From Nocardioides sp. HDW12B (GTDB lineage: Bacteria; Actinomycetota; Actinomycetes; Propionibacteriales; Nocardioidaceae): a stretch of 64,000 nt of DNA. Positions 48,754 through 57,692 of the stretch are shown here, one piece after another (within the stretch, counting starts at the first letter, position 1; every line of letters starts with the position of its first letter). A model generated the notes under the pieces. That model made no database searches. It was given only the letters and a program-made list of their open reading frames with translations, and was not told where the DNA came from. The stretch covers positions 2,790,001-2,854,000 of the forward strand of contig NZ_CP049867.1 in NCBI RefSeq assembly GCF_011299595.1. Reading direction: 5' to 3'. The position numbers and the translations under genes are program-made.

Positions 48754-48766
48754 CGGGAATATCCCG
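48754..48766. promoter_or_regulatory. Short inverted repeat between speB-like and MFS genes
   Basis: CGGGA-ATA-TCCCG forms a 5-bp symmetric repeat in the 98-bp divergent gap, 24 bases before the MFS start. It is a reasonable operator candidate but too short to assign. Confidence 0.3.
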
Positions 48767-48789
48767 GCCTCCCCCGGCGTCCCTCCCCT

Positions 48790-50304
48790 GTGTCCGTCGC
48801 CCCGCCCACCGCCGCCCCCGTGGCGTACGGCGCACCGGCGGGCCGCTGGATCCTGCTGGCCACCGTGCTCGGCTCGAGCATGGCGATGCTCGACGGCACC
48901 ATCGTCAACGTCGCACTGCCGGCGATCGGCGAGGACCTCGACGCCGGGATCGGCGGCCTGCAGTGGACCGTCAACGGCTACACGCTGACGCTCGCCGCCT
49001 TCATCCTCCTCGGCGGCGCGGCCGGCGACCGGTTCGGCCGCCGCCGGGTCTTCCTGGTCGGGGTGGTCGGCTTCGCGCTGGCCTCGCTGCTCTGCGGGCT
49101 CGCCCCGAACGTCGAGACGCTCGTCGCCGCGCGGGCGCTGCAGGGCGTGGCGGGTGCGCTGCTGACCCCCGGCAGCCTGGCGATCCTCCAGGCGTCGTTC
49201 TCGGGCCCCGACCGTGGCCGCGCGATCGGGGCGTGGTCGGGCCTCGGCGGCATCGCGGCCGCCGTCGGTCCGTTCCTCGGCGGCTGGCTCGTCGACGTCG
49301 CCTCGTGGCGCTGGGTGTTCCTGCTCAACGTGCCGGTCGCGCTCGCGGTGGTGGCGGTCGCCGTACGCCACGTGCCGGAGAGCCGCGACCCCGACAGCGT
49401 CCCGGGCACCGACGTCCGTGGTGCTGCGCTCGGCGTGCTGTTCCTCAGCGGGCTGACCTTCGCCCTCGTCTCCTGGGGCGAGCGGGGGCTGACCGCTGCC
49501 CCGACGTGGGGTGCGCTGGTCCTCGCGGTGACCGCCGGGGCCGCGTTCGTGCGCGTCGAGCGCCGCGCCGCCCACCCGATGCTGCCGCCGGACATCTTCG
49601 TCTCCCCGCTCTTCCGGGTCACCAACGTCGTGACGTTCGTGGTCTACGCCGCCCTCGGCGGCATCTTCTTCCTGCTGGTGCTGACGTTGCAGACCGCTGT
49701 CGGCTTCGGGCCCGTGCTGGCCGGGGCCTCCCTGCTGCCGATCACCGTGATCATGCTGGCGCTCTCCGCGCGGGCCGGCGAGCTGGCCGAGCGCATCGGC
49801 CCCCGGCTGCCGATGACGGTCGGTCCCGCCCTGTCCGCCGCGGGCACGCTGCTCCTGCTCCGGGTCGACCAGGACGCGTCGTACGTCGCGGACGTCCTGC
49901 CAGGCGTCACGCTCTTCGGGCTCGGGCTGGCCGCCACCGTCGCGCCGCTGACGACGACCGTCCTCGCCGCGGCGCCGGACCGGCACGCCGGCCTGGCCAG
50001 CGGCGTCAACAACGCCGTCGCCCGCACGGCCGGGCTGCTGGCGGTCGCGGCGCTCCCGGTCGTGGTCGGGCTCAACGCCGCGTACGGCGACCCGGCCGCC
50101 GAGATCGCCGCCTTCCACCGGGCCGCCCTGGTCTGCGCCGGCCTCCTGGCCCTCGGCAGCGTGGTCGCCGCGACCCGGGTACGCCGGTCCGCGGCCTCCG
50201 CCGGCCCCGACGAGCCGCTCCCCGAGCCCTCCCCGTGCCGTCGTCACTGCGCCGTCGAGGCCCCGCCCTGGCAGCCCGCCGACGAGCCCGTCCCCACCCC
50301 CTGA
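48790..50304 (+). CDS. MFS exporter, DHA2 (EmrB/QacA) family
   Basis: A 504-residue drug/metabolite exporter with about 14 hydrophobic helices. TM1 carries GSSMAMLDGTIVNVALPAI, the loop motif is GDRFGRRRVFLVG, and the TM5 antiporter motif is WSGLGGIAAAVGPFLGGWLVD. The C-terminal 40 residues are Pro-rich and cytosolic. The GTG at 48790 lacks a clear ribosome site. It diverges from the agmatinase operon, which could mean it exports a polyamine or guanidino compound, but the family mostly moves drugs. Confidence 0.88.
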   Translation: MSVAPPTAAPVAYGAPAGRWILLATVLGSSMAMLDGTIVNVALPAIGEDLDAGIGGLQWTVNGYTLTLAAFILLGGAAGDRFGRRRVFLVGVVGFALASLLCGLAPNVETLVAARALQGVAGALLTPGSLAILQASFSGPDRGRAIGAWSGLGGIAAAVGPFLGGWLVDVASWRWVFLLNVPVALAVVAVAVRHVPESRDPDSVPGTDVRGAALGVLFLSGLTFALVSWGERGLTAAPTWGALVLAVTAGAAFVRVERRAAHPMLPPDIFVSPLFRVTNVVTFVVYAALGGIFFLLVLTLQTAVGFGPVLAGASLLPITVIMLALSARAGELAERIGPRLPMTVGPALSAAGTLLLLRVDQDASYVADVLPGVTLFGLGLAATVAPLTTTVLAAAPDRHAGLASGVNNAVARTAGLLAVAALPVVVGLNAAYGDPAAEIAAFHRAALVCAGLLALGSVVAATRVRRSAASAGPDEPLPEPSPCRRHCAVEAPPWQPADEPVPTP

Positions 50305-50314
50305 CGCCCGCCCC

Positions 50315-50444
50315 GCGTCGTCAACGACCCAGCACCCCAACCCCACGTCGTGAACGACGCCAGGCACCCGTCACGCGTCGTCAACGACACCAGGCCTCCC
50401 CCGACGCCCCTCCGACCGGCCCCACGTCGTTGACGACACCTGGC
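50315..50444. repeat. Four dispersed copies of GTCGT-NN-ACGAC between convergent genes
   Basis: Units (A/G)CGTCGT(CA/GA/TG)ACGAC followed by (A/C/G)CC(A/T)GG(C) occur at 50315, 50345, 50375 and 50424, mostly 30 bases apart. Each is a 12-bp near-palindrome and can hairpin. They fill the 203-bp gap between the MFS and peptidase stops, so they could terminate both transcripts or bind a protein. No gene is visible here. Confidence 0.75.
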
Positions 50445-50507
50445 CCGAATCGACCCGCTGAGCCGACCCCGCTGGCCTCGATCACACGGACCGCGAGGGG
50501 CCCTCGC

Positions 50508-52607
50508 TCAGGGCAGGTTCTCGACCTCGACGACCGGGACGTCCCCTGCCGGGGTGAACCCGAAGACCTGGCCGTAGAACGACAGCTCGCTCTCGAGCGC
50601 CCGCGCCTGGTTGGCGGGGTCGCGGAAGCCGTGGCCCTCACCGTCGAACATCACCAGCGCCACGGGCAGCCCCTTGACCCTCACCGCCTCGAACATCAGC
50701 TCGGCCTGGTCGGGCGGCACCACCTTGTCCTCGGTGCCCTGCAGCAGGATCAGCGGCGTCGCGAGCCGGTCGACGTGGTGGATCGGCGAGCGAGCCGTGT
50801 AGACGTCCTCCCCCGACGGCCACGGCGCCACGAGCCCGTCGAGGTAGCGCGACTCGAGCTTGTGGGTGTCGCGGGCCAGCGCGGCGAGGTCGCTGATGCC
50901 GAAATGGCTGGCCCCGGCGGCGAACGCGTCGGTGAAGGTCAGGGCCGCGAGCGTGGTGTAGCCGCCCGCGCTGCCTCCGGTGATCGCCACCTTCGCCGGG
51001 TCGACGCGCCCCTGGTCGGCGAGGTGCCGGGCCCCGCTCGCGACGTCGGCCACCTCGGCCACGCCCCACTGGCCGTCGAGCCGCTCGCGGTAGGCCCGGC
51101 CGTAGCCGGTCGAGCCCGCGTAGTTCACGTCGAGCACCGCGAAGCCGCGGGAGGTCCAGAACGTCCGGGCCCGGGTGTACGCCGCTGGCGCCGCGGCCGT
51201 CGGGCCGCCGTGCAGCGTGACGATCAGCGGGGGGAGCTCCCCGTCGGGGGCGGCCGCGTCGGGGTTGGTCGGCGGGTAGAGGAAGCCGTGGGCGGTCGCC
51301 CCGTCCCCGCCCAGCTCGGTGAGGCTGGTCCAGCTGACGGCCTCGGGCGTGCTGACCCAGGCCGGGTCCGGCGCCTCGGGCTGCCCCGACACCGACCGGG
51401 TGGTGCCGTCGCGCAGGTCGATCGTGACCACGTCGGACGGCCGGTCGGTGAACGTCGCCCGACAGGTGGCGTGGTGCTCGCCGACGGCGCGCAGGTCGAA
51501 CACGCCGGTGACGTCGGTGGGGACCTCGGTGACCTCGCCGGTCGCGGGGTCGAGCAGGCACACCGAGCAGAAGCCGTCCGTGAAGCGGGTCGTCACGATC
51601 CGGCCGTCCGGCAGCAGGTCGTACGACGACTGGTCGGGCGTCCACCGGGGCTGGCCGAAGTCGCGCTCCTCGGGGGCGAGGACCACCGGCTCGCTCGACG
51701 CGGCCGGCGCCGTGCCCGCGGCGTCGAGAGGCGCGAGCTGCACGGCGGAGAAGTTGCTCCAGCCAGAGCGGTCGGACAGGAACACCACCCGGTCGTCGGA
51801 GAGCCAGCGCGGCTGCTCGACGGACTCGCTCACCCCGCCGGCCACCACCCGGGCGTCGTGCAGGTCCCCGGCTTCGTCGACCGAGGCGACCCACAGCCAC
51901 GTGCCGATCCACGCCATGTTCGGGTGGTCCCACTGCAGCCAGGCGATCCGCCGGCCGTCGGGCGACAGCGTCGGGTCGAGGACGAAGTCCGGACCCTCCT
52001 CGGCGCCCGCCTCCGGGCCCCGGTCGACCGGCCGCCGCTTGCCTGCCACCAGCACGACCCCGAGGTCCTCGTTGGGGCCGTCGAGGTCGATCCGAACCAA
52101 CGACGTCACGGGCTCGACGGACGGGTCGCGCTGGTCCTCGCGCAGGCAGAAGGCGACACCGCGCGCGGCGTCGACCCGGAAGCACGACCACCGCACCTGT
52201 CCACCGGTGTCGGGCGTGACGGGCCGCGGCTGCCCGACCTCGACGCCCTGCTCCCCGGAGACCACGTCGACGCGGTGGACCCGCTGGTCGGAGAAGTCGA
52301 CGTACAGCGCGAGGCCGCCGTCGGGCCCGCCCACGGCGACGGCTCCGCCGCCGTACTCGTGGAAGGCGGTGCGCACGTTGCAGCCCGCCGCGGACACGTC
52401 CACGGCCTCCCCCGCCTCGCCGCGCACCAGCGTGAGCCGACCGGCGTCGGTGGGGCGCGCCTCGAGCCACCACACCGAGCGGCCGCCGACGACCGGTGTC
52501 GTCCGCACGGTGCCCGCCGTCACCGTGTCGCGGGCTGAGAACGGTGAGGGCCAGGCGCCGTGCGTCGCGGTGGTCCGGTCGGTCGGGTCGGTCGCGTCGC
52601 TGCTCAT
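50508..52607 (-). CDS. S9-family prolyl oligopeptidase / acylaminoacyl-peptidase
   Basis: A 699-residue serine peptidase. The N-terminal half is a WD/propeller-like domain (YVDFSDQRVHRVD, LSPDGRRIAWLQWDHPNMAW, VFLSDRSGWSNF), and the C-terminal half is an alpha/beta hydrolase with Ser546 in TGGSAGGYTTLA, Asp627 in LQGTEDKVVPP and His659 in DGEGHGFRDPAN. It would trim short peptides in the cytosol; no signal peptide is seen. ATG start at 52607. It faces the MFS gene convergently and diverges from the amidohydrolase. Confidence 0.9.
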   Translation of the reverse strand: MSSDATDPTDRTTATHGAWPSPFSARDTVTAGTVRTTPVVGGRSVWWLEARPTDAGRLTLVRGEAGEAVDVSAAGCNVRTAFHEYGGGAVAVGGPDGGLALYVDFSDQRVHRVDVVSGEQGVEVGQPRPVTPDTGGQVRWSCFRVDAARGVAFCLREDQRDPSVEPVTSLVRIDLDGPNEDLGVVLVAGKRRPVDRGPEAGAEEGPDFVLDPTLSPDGRRIAWLQWDHPNMAWIGTWLWVASVDEAGDLHDARVVAGGVSESVEQPRWLSDDRVVFLSDRSGWSNFSAVQLAPLDAAGTAPAASSEPVVLAPEERDFGQPRWTPDQSSYDLLPDGRIVTTRFTDGFCSVCLLDPATGEVTEVPTDVTGVFDLRAVGEHHATCRATFTDRPSDVVTIDLRDGTTRSVSGQPEAPDPAWVSTPEAVSWTSLTELGGDGATAHGFLYPPTNPDAAAPDGELPPLIVTLHGGPTAAAPAAYTRARTFWTSRGFAVLDVNYAGSTGYGRAYRERLDGQWGVAEVADVASGARHLADQGRVDPAKVAITGGSAGGYTTLAALTFTDAFAAGASHFGISDLAALARDTHKLESRYLDGLVAPWPSGEDVYTARSPIHHVDRLATPLILLQGTEDKVVPPDQAELMFEAVRVKGLPVALVMFDGEGHGFRDPANQARALESELSFYGQVFGFTPAGDVPVVEVENLP

Positions 52608-52681
52608 CGCGTCACCCTAGATCGCGCGTCCGACAACGCTCCGGGTCACTGCGGTGCGGACCCGGGTGCCAGACTCGCGCC

Positions 52682-54334
52682 GTGATCGCCTTCGTCAACG
52701 GGTCCCTCTTCGACGGCCACCACCACCGCGGCCGACTGACCGGCGCCGTCCTCGTCGACGACGGCCGCATCGTCGCCGTCGACGCCCCCCGCGCCGACGT
52801 CCCGTCCGGGGCCGAGGTCGTCGACCTCGACGGCGGCCTGCTCGGCCCCGGCTTCGTCGACGCGCACGTCCACGCGGTGCAGGGCGGCCTCGAGCGCATC
52901 CGCTGCGACCTGTCGGAGGACCGCACGCGCGAGGACTACCTGCGCCGCATCTCCGCGTACGCCGCCTCCCACCCCGACCTGCCGTGGATCCTCGGGGGCG
53001 GCTGGTCGATGGCAGCGTTCGAGAACGGCGCCGCCCTCGCCGCCGACCTCGACGCCGTGGTGCCCGACCGCCCCGTCTACCTGCTCAACCGCGACCACCA
53101 CGGCGCCTGGGTCAACAGCCTCGCGATGCGCACGGCCGGCATCACCGACACCTCCCCCGACCCGGCCCACGGCCACTTCGAGCGCGACGCCCAGGGCCGC
53201 CCCTCGGGCACGCTCCACGAGGGCGCGATGGACCTCGTCCAGGCGATCGTGCCGGCGACGACCGACGAGGAGTACTACCGCGGCCTGCTCGAGGGTCAGT
53301 CCTACCTGCACTCCCTTGGCGTCACCGGCTGGCAGGACGCGATCGTCGGCGCCTACGGCGGCATCGACGACCCCGGCCCGACGTACGCCGCCGCCGCGCG
53401 CAACGGCGACCTGACCGCCTTCGTCGTCGGCGCGCTCTGGTGGGACCGGGACGTCGACGAGTCCCAGATCGCCAGCCTGGAGGAGCGCCGCCGCGACTTC
53501 TCGCACGGCCGGTTCCGGGCGACCAGCGTCAAGATCATGCAGGACGGCATCCTGGAGAACGGCACGGCCGCGGTCAGCGCGCCGTACCTCGACCGGTGCG
53601 GGCACGCGACCACCAACACCGGGCACTCCTTCGTCGACCCGGCCGCGCTGCGGCGCTACCTCCCCCTGCTGGAGGAGGCCGGGTTCCAGGTCCACGTCCA
53701 CGCCATCGGCGACCGTGGGGTGGCCGAGGCGCTCGACGCCTTCGCCACCGTGTCCCAGCAGGGCCCGAGCCCGTTGCGCCACCACCTCGCGCACCTGCAG
53801 CTCGTCGCGCCCGACGACGTCCGCCGCTTCGCCGAGCTCGGCGTGACCGCGAACATGCAGGCGCTGTGGGCCTGCTACGACGAGCAGATGACCGAGCTGA
53901 CGCTGCCGTTCCTCGACCCCGCCGCCGTGCCGCGGCAGTACCCGTTCGCCGAGCTCCACCGCGCCGGCGCCCCGCTGGCGATGGGCAGCGACTGGCCCGT
54001 CAGCACGCCCGACCCGCTGCAGGCGATCCACGTCGCGGTCAACCGCTGGGCGTACGGCGAGCCGGGCCGGGCCGGCAGCGAGCCGCTCCTGCCCGAGCAG
54101 GCGCTCGACCTGGAGACCGCGTTCGCCGCCTACACGAGCGGCTCGGCGTGGGTGAACCACCGCGAGGACGAGGTCGGCGCGGTCCGCCCGGGCCTGGCCG
54201 CCGACCTCGTCGTGCTCGACCGCGACCCGTTCACCGCCGACGTCGCCGAGATCGGCGCCGCCCGCGTGGTCGCGACCTACGTGGAGGGCCGCCCCGTCCT
54301 GGGGCCTCGGCCTAGGTGCGCGCCGGCTCGCTGA
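52682..54334 (+). CDS. Amidohydrolase (YtcJ-like, metal-dependent)
   Basis: A 550-residue amidohydrolase of the imidazolonepropionase/YtcJ-like group. Metal site motifs are LGPGFVDAHVHAV near the start, VHVHAIGDRG in the middle and PLAMGSDWPVSTPDPL toward the end; an N-terminal strand-rich domain (FVNGSLFDGHHHRG, ILVDDGRIVAVD-like) and C-terminal VRPGLAADLVVLDRDPF complete the usual layout. Substrate unknown; many are annotated as exoenzymes acting on N-acyl or cyclic amides. GTG start at 52682. Its last 23 bases overlap the convergent permease gene. Confidence 0.88.
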   Translation: MIAFVNGSLFDGHHHRGRLTGAVLVDDGRIVAVDAPRADVPSGAEVVDLDGGLLGPGFVDAHVHAVQGGLERIRCDLSEDRTREDYLRRISAYAASHPDLPWILGGGWSMAAFENGAALAADLDAVVPDRPVYLLNRDHHGAWVNSLAMRTAGITDTSPDPAHGHFERDAQGRPSGTLHEGAMDLVQAIVPATTDEEYYRGLLEGQSYLHSLGVTGWQDAIVGAYGGIDDPGPTYAAAARNGDLTAFVVGALWWDRDVDESQIASLEERRRDFSHGRFRATSVKIMQDGILENGTAAVSAPYLDRCGHATTNTGHSFVDPAALRRYLPLLEEAGFQVHVHAIGDRGVAEALDAFATVSQQGPSPLRHHLAHLQLVAPDDVRRFAELGVTANMQALWACYDEQMTELTLPFLDPAAVPRQYPFAELHRAGAPLAMGSDWPVSTPDPLQAIHVAVNRWAYGEPGRAGSEPLLPEQALDLETAFAAYTSGSAWVNHREDEVGAVRPGLAADLVVLDRDPFTADVAEIGAARVVATYVEGRPVLGPRPRCAPAR

Positions 54335-56219
54335 CCACCACGTGGTGCACGGGTACGTCGTACCGCTCCCGGGCACTGCTGACGACGTCGTGGCGCAGCC
54401 AGGTCGAGACGTCCTCGGGGTGGGTCGAGATCACGATGTGGTCCGGCTGGAACGACCGCACCGCGGCGTCGAGCGCGACCAGCGGCCGGTAGTCCCCGAG
54501 CTCGCCGTCGACGGTGAGGCCCTGCTCGCGCAGCACCCGCTTGGTCTGCTCGAGCCGGTCGCTCGCCGCGGTCGCGGTGGCCTCCCAGACGTAGGCCGCG
54601 CCCTCCCGCTCGGCCTGCCCGGTGTCGACCGGGTTGGTCGGCACGACGACGTGGTAGCTGGCCTGGTCGCTGCCGGGCAGCTCGTGCAGGCTGCGGTGCA
54701 GCTCGTCGCCGGTCAGCGTGCGGTTGGCCAGCACGAGCACCCGGCGCGCGGGCTCGCCGTCCTTGGCCGCCCCGTGGCTGTCGTGGTCGTCACCCCGGTT
54801 CAGGCGCTCGAGCTCGTCGGCGCTGACCGACCCGCCGCGCCAGCGGGTCAGCAGGAACAGCCCGAGCACGACGCCCCACGACAGCAGGCTGAGCAGGATC
54901 TGCGAGCGGGTGTCGTCGCCGATCATCATCTGCACCAGCACGGCGACGATGCCGAGCCCGGCGGCGATGGTCAACCACGGGAACAGCCACATCTTGACCG
55001 TCAGGTCCTCGTCGCGGGTGCGGCGACGCAGCACGAACTGCGAGACCGCGATGAGCAGGTAGACGAAGAGGATCACCGCGCCCGAGGAGTTCAGCAGGAA
55101 CGTGAAGACGGTGTCGGGTGAGACGTAGGCGGCGATGACCGACAGGAACCCGATGACGGTGGAGGCCAGGATCGCCAGCACCGGCACGCCGCGGGAGTTG
55201 GTCGTGATCAGCCGCATCGGGGCCTCGCGGCGCCCGGCGAGCACGAAGATCATGCGTGAGGCGGTGTAGAGCCCGGAGTTGAGGCAGCTCAGCACCGCGG
55301 TCAGCACGACCGCGTTCATGATGTGGTCGGCGTACGGGATGCCCATCTCGCCGAAGGCGGCCACGAACGGCGATCCGCCGTCCTCGTTGTCGTCCCACGG
55401 CACGATGCAGACCAGCAGGAAGACCGCGCCGACGTAGAACGTCAGCACGCGCACGATGACCGACTGGGTAGCGCGGGCGATCGCCTTCTCCGGGTCCTTG
55501 GACTCGGCGGCGGCCACGGTCGCGATCTCGGCGCCCACCATCGAGAAGACGACCACCACGATGCTGGAGAAGATCGCGCCGGCACCCGAGGGCAGGAAGC
55601 CGCCCTGCTCGGTGAGGTTGCTGAAGTCCATCCCCTGGCCGGGCCACAGGCCCAGCACGAAGGCGCCGCCGAGCACGAGGAAGGCGATGATGGCGGCGAC
55701 CTTGATGCCGGCGAACCAGTACTCGAACTCGCCGTACGACGACACCGAGACCAGGTTGGTGGCCGTCATGAGGACCATGAGGCCCAACGACAGCAGCCAG
55801 AGCGGGGCGTCGATCCAGTACGTCAGGATCTCCGCGCCGGCGACGGCCTCGAAGCCGACGACGATCACCCAGAAGTACCAGTAGAGCCAGGCGACGCTGA
55901 AGCCCGCCCAGCCACCGAGCGCGCGGCGCGCGTAGTCGGCGAAGGACCCCGTCGAGGGGTTGGCCGTGGCCATCTCGCCCAGCATCCGCATCACCAGGAT
56001 GATGAGCACCCCGGTGACGAGGTAGCTGAGGAACGCTCCCGGGCCGGTGTCGAGGATGACCGTGCTGGACCCGACGAAGAGGCCGGCGCCGATGACCCCG
56101 CCGATCGCGATCATCGTCAGGTGGCGCTGCTTGAGGCCCTTCTGCAGCTGGGCCCCGCCTCCTGGTCCGCCGCCCGAGCCGCCGCTCGTCGTACTCGTCG
56201 CTCCCGCTGCACCCGCCAT
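54312..56219 (-). CDS. Amino-acid/GABA permease (APC family) with C-terminal UspA-like domain
   Basis: A 635-residue transporter. The N-terminal 30 residues are Gly/Ser-rich, then about twelve hydrophobic helices of the APC superfamily (GAQLQKGLKQRHLTMIAIGG, GAGLFVGSSTVILDTGPGAF, MRMLGEMATANPSTGSFADYARRALG) like GabP. After the last helix (about residue 465) an extra 140 residues resemble a universal-stress/UspA fold (RVLVLANRTLTGDELHRSL, SYHVVVPTN, HIVISTHPEDVSTWL). Such fusions usually sense nucleotides. It probably imports GABA or polyamines for the nearby catabolic genes. It overlaps the amidohydrolase tail by 23 bases on the opposite strand. Confidence 0.88.
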   Translation of the reverse strand: MAGAAGATSTTSGGSGGGPGGGAQLQKGLKQRHLTMIAIGGVIGAGLFVGSSTVILDTGPGAFLSYLVTGVLIILVMRMLGEMATANPSTGSFADYARRALGGWAGFSVAWLYWYFWVIVVGFEAVAGAEILTYWIDAPLWLLSLGLMVLMTATNLVSVSSYGEFEYWFAGIKVAAIIAFLVLGGAFVLGLWPGQGMDFSNLTEQGGFLPSGAGAIFSSIVVVVFSMVGAEIATVAAAESKDPEKAIARATQSVIVRVLTFYVGAVFLLVCIVPWDDNEDGGSPFVAAFGEMGIPYADHIMNAVVLTAVLSCLNSGLYTASRMIFVLAGRREAPMRLITTNSRGVPVLAILASTVIGFLSVIAAYVSPDTVFTFLLNSSGAVILFVYLLIAVSQFVLRRRTRDEDLTVKMWLFPWLTIAAGLGIVAVLVQMMIGDDTRSQILLSLLSWGVVLGLFLLTRWRGGSVSADELERLNRGDDHDSHGAAKDGEPARRVLVLANRTLTGDELHRSLHELPGSDQASYHVVVPTNPVDTGQAEREGAAYVWEATATAASDRLEQTKRVLREQGLTVDGELGDYRPLVALDAAVRSFQPDHIVISTHPEDVSTWLRHDVVSSARERYDVPVHHVVVSEPART

Positions 56220-56319
56220 GACGGACCTCCTGGGCCGGGGGCCAGGCCGCCCCCGTAGGCAGTCCGGTCCCGATCTCCCAGGCGTACCCCTCCCGCGCGC
56301 TGCTCTAAACCAGCCCGCG

Positions 56320-56405
56320 GTTTCACTGGGTACCTAGTGATTCCGGCGCTTCCCTGACGAAACTTCACTCGGGAAGCGCCGGTTTCACTAGGTACCCAGT
56401 GAAAC
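56320..56405. repeat. 86-bp palindrome-hairpin-palindrome element, copy 3
   Basis: Palindrome 56320-56343 (with three mismatches), a hairpin whose arms are 56345-56356 and 56369-56380 (loop 12), then palindrome 56382-56405 with one mismatch. Exactly the same length and order as copy 1. It lies 17 bases after the class V aminotransferase stop and before the permease start. Confidence 0.9.
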
Positions 56406-56422
56406 CGGCAGGGGGTCCCGCC

Positions 56423-57610
56423 TCAGGCGAGGCGACGTACGGCGGCCACGAGGGTGTCGAGCTCGGTCTCGGTGTTGTAGTAGTGCACGGAGGCGCGGAC
56501 CACCTCGGCGAGGCCTCGGGCACCCAGGTCGAGCCGGGCCGACGTGGCGCTGGTGACGGAGGTGTTGATGCCCTGGCCGCGCAACGTGCCGCCCACCTCG
56601 GTGGCGGCGCGGCCCTGGACGGTGAAGGTGACGATGCCGCCGAGCACCTCCCCCCGGTCGCGTACGACGACGCCGGGCACCTCTGCGAGCCGCTCGCGAA
56701 GAGCAGCGGCGAGGGCGCGCACCCGGTCCCACGTCCGCTCCGGGCCGAGGTCGGTGAGGTAGCGGGACGCCACGCCGAGGCCGAGCACGCCGGCGGTGCT
56801 GCGCTCCCAGGTCTCGAAGCGGCGGGCGTCCTCGCGCAGCTCGTAGGCGTCGTCGGCGACCCAGGTGGCGGCGTGGAGGTCGAGGAACGGCGGGCTCAGC
56901 CGCTCCATCGCCCGGTCGCTGAGGTGGAGCAGCCCGGTGCCGCGCGGGGCGCGGAGGTACTTCCGCCCGGTCGCGGCGAGCACGTCGCAGCCGATCCTCG
57001 TCACGTCGACCGGGAGCTGGCCGACCGACTGGCAGGCGTCGAGGACGTAGAACACGTCGTGCTCGCGGCACTGCGCCCCGACCGCCTCCGCCGGGTTCAC
57101 CACCCCGTTGCTGGTCGGGACGTGCACCAGCGAGACCATCGCCGCGCCCCGGCGCAGCTCGCGCTCGAGCGCGTCGAGGGAGACCTGGCCGTGGTCGTCG
57201 TCCTCGACCAGGACGACCTCGACGCCGAGCCGGTCGCGCAGGTGCAGCAGGGAGATGGCGTTGCTGGCGTACTCCTGGCGCGAGACCAGCACCCGGTCCC
57301 CCGGCTCGAACGGGTAGCCGTAGACGGCGAGGTCCCACGAGCGGGTGGCGCTGTCGGTCAGCGCGACCTGACGGGTCTCGGCCCCCAGCAGGGCCGCCAC
57401 CGCGGCGTACACGGCCTCGATCTCGTCGGCGACCTCCCACTGCGCCTCGTAGCCGCCGATCTCCGCCTCGCGCCGCAGGTGGCCCACCACGGTGTCGAGC
57501 ACCTGGCGGGTGGGCAGCGCGCTCCCGGCGTTGTTGAGGTGCACCACCGTCTCGGTGCCGGGGGTGTCGGCACGGAGCCGGTCGAGGTCGGGGAGCAGGT
57601 CGTCAGGCAT
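56423..57610 (-). CDS. Class V aminotransferase (isopenicillin-epimerase/EgtE-like)
   Basis: A 395-residue PLP enzyme. VHLNNAGSALPTRQVLDTV opens the domain, VLDACQSVGQLPVDVTRIGCD is the cofactor region and the PLP Lys is in AATGRKYLRAPRGTGLL. The pattern is that of the isopenicillin N epimerase-like subgroup, which includes EgtE C-S lyases, but substrate cannot be told. ATG at 57610 chosen; a longer frame upstream lacks a site. It is followed by the 86-bp element (copy 3). Confidence 0.88.
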   Translation of the reverse strand: MPDDLLPDLDRLRADTPGTETVVHLNNAGSALPTRQVLDTVVGHLRREAEIGGYEAQWEVADEIEAVYAAVAALLGAETRQVALTDSATRSWDLAVYGYPFEPGDRVLVSRQEYASNAISLLHLRDRLGVEVVLVEDDDHGQVSLDALERELRRGAAMVSLVHVPTSNGVVNPAEAVGAQCREHDVFYVLDACQSVGQLPVDVTRIGCDVLAATGRKYLRAPRGTGLLHLSDRAMERLSPPFLDLHAATWVADDAYELREDARRFETWERSTAGVLGLGVASRYLTDLGPERTWDRVRALAAALRERLAEVPGVVVRDRGEVLGGIVTFTVQGRAATEVGGTLRGQGINTSVTSATSARLDLGARGLAEVVRASVHYYNTETELDTLVAAVRRLA

Positions 57611-57692
57611 GGGCTCATGCCACCACACGGCACCCAGCCGGCACCCAGCCCGCACCCTCCCGGCACCCAGGCGCCTGCGGCACTATGGGCAG

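Noticed and set aside
50315-50444. CRISPR-like spacing of repeats
   Set aside because: Units are short near-palindromes of about 12-20 bp with imperfect copies and one irregular interval; no cas genes.
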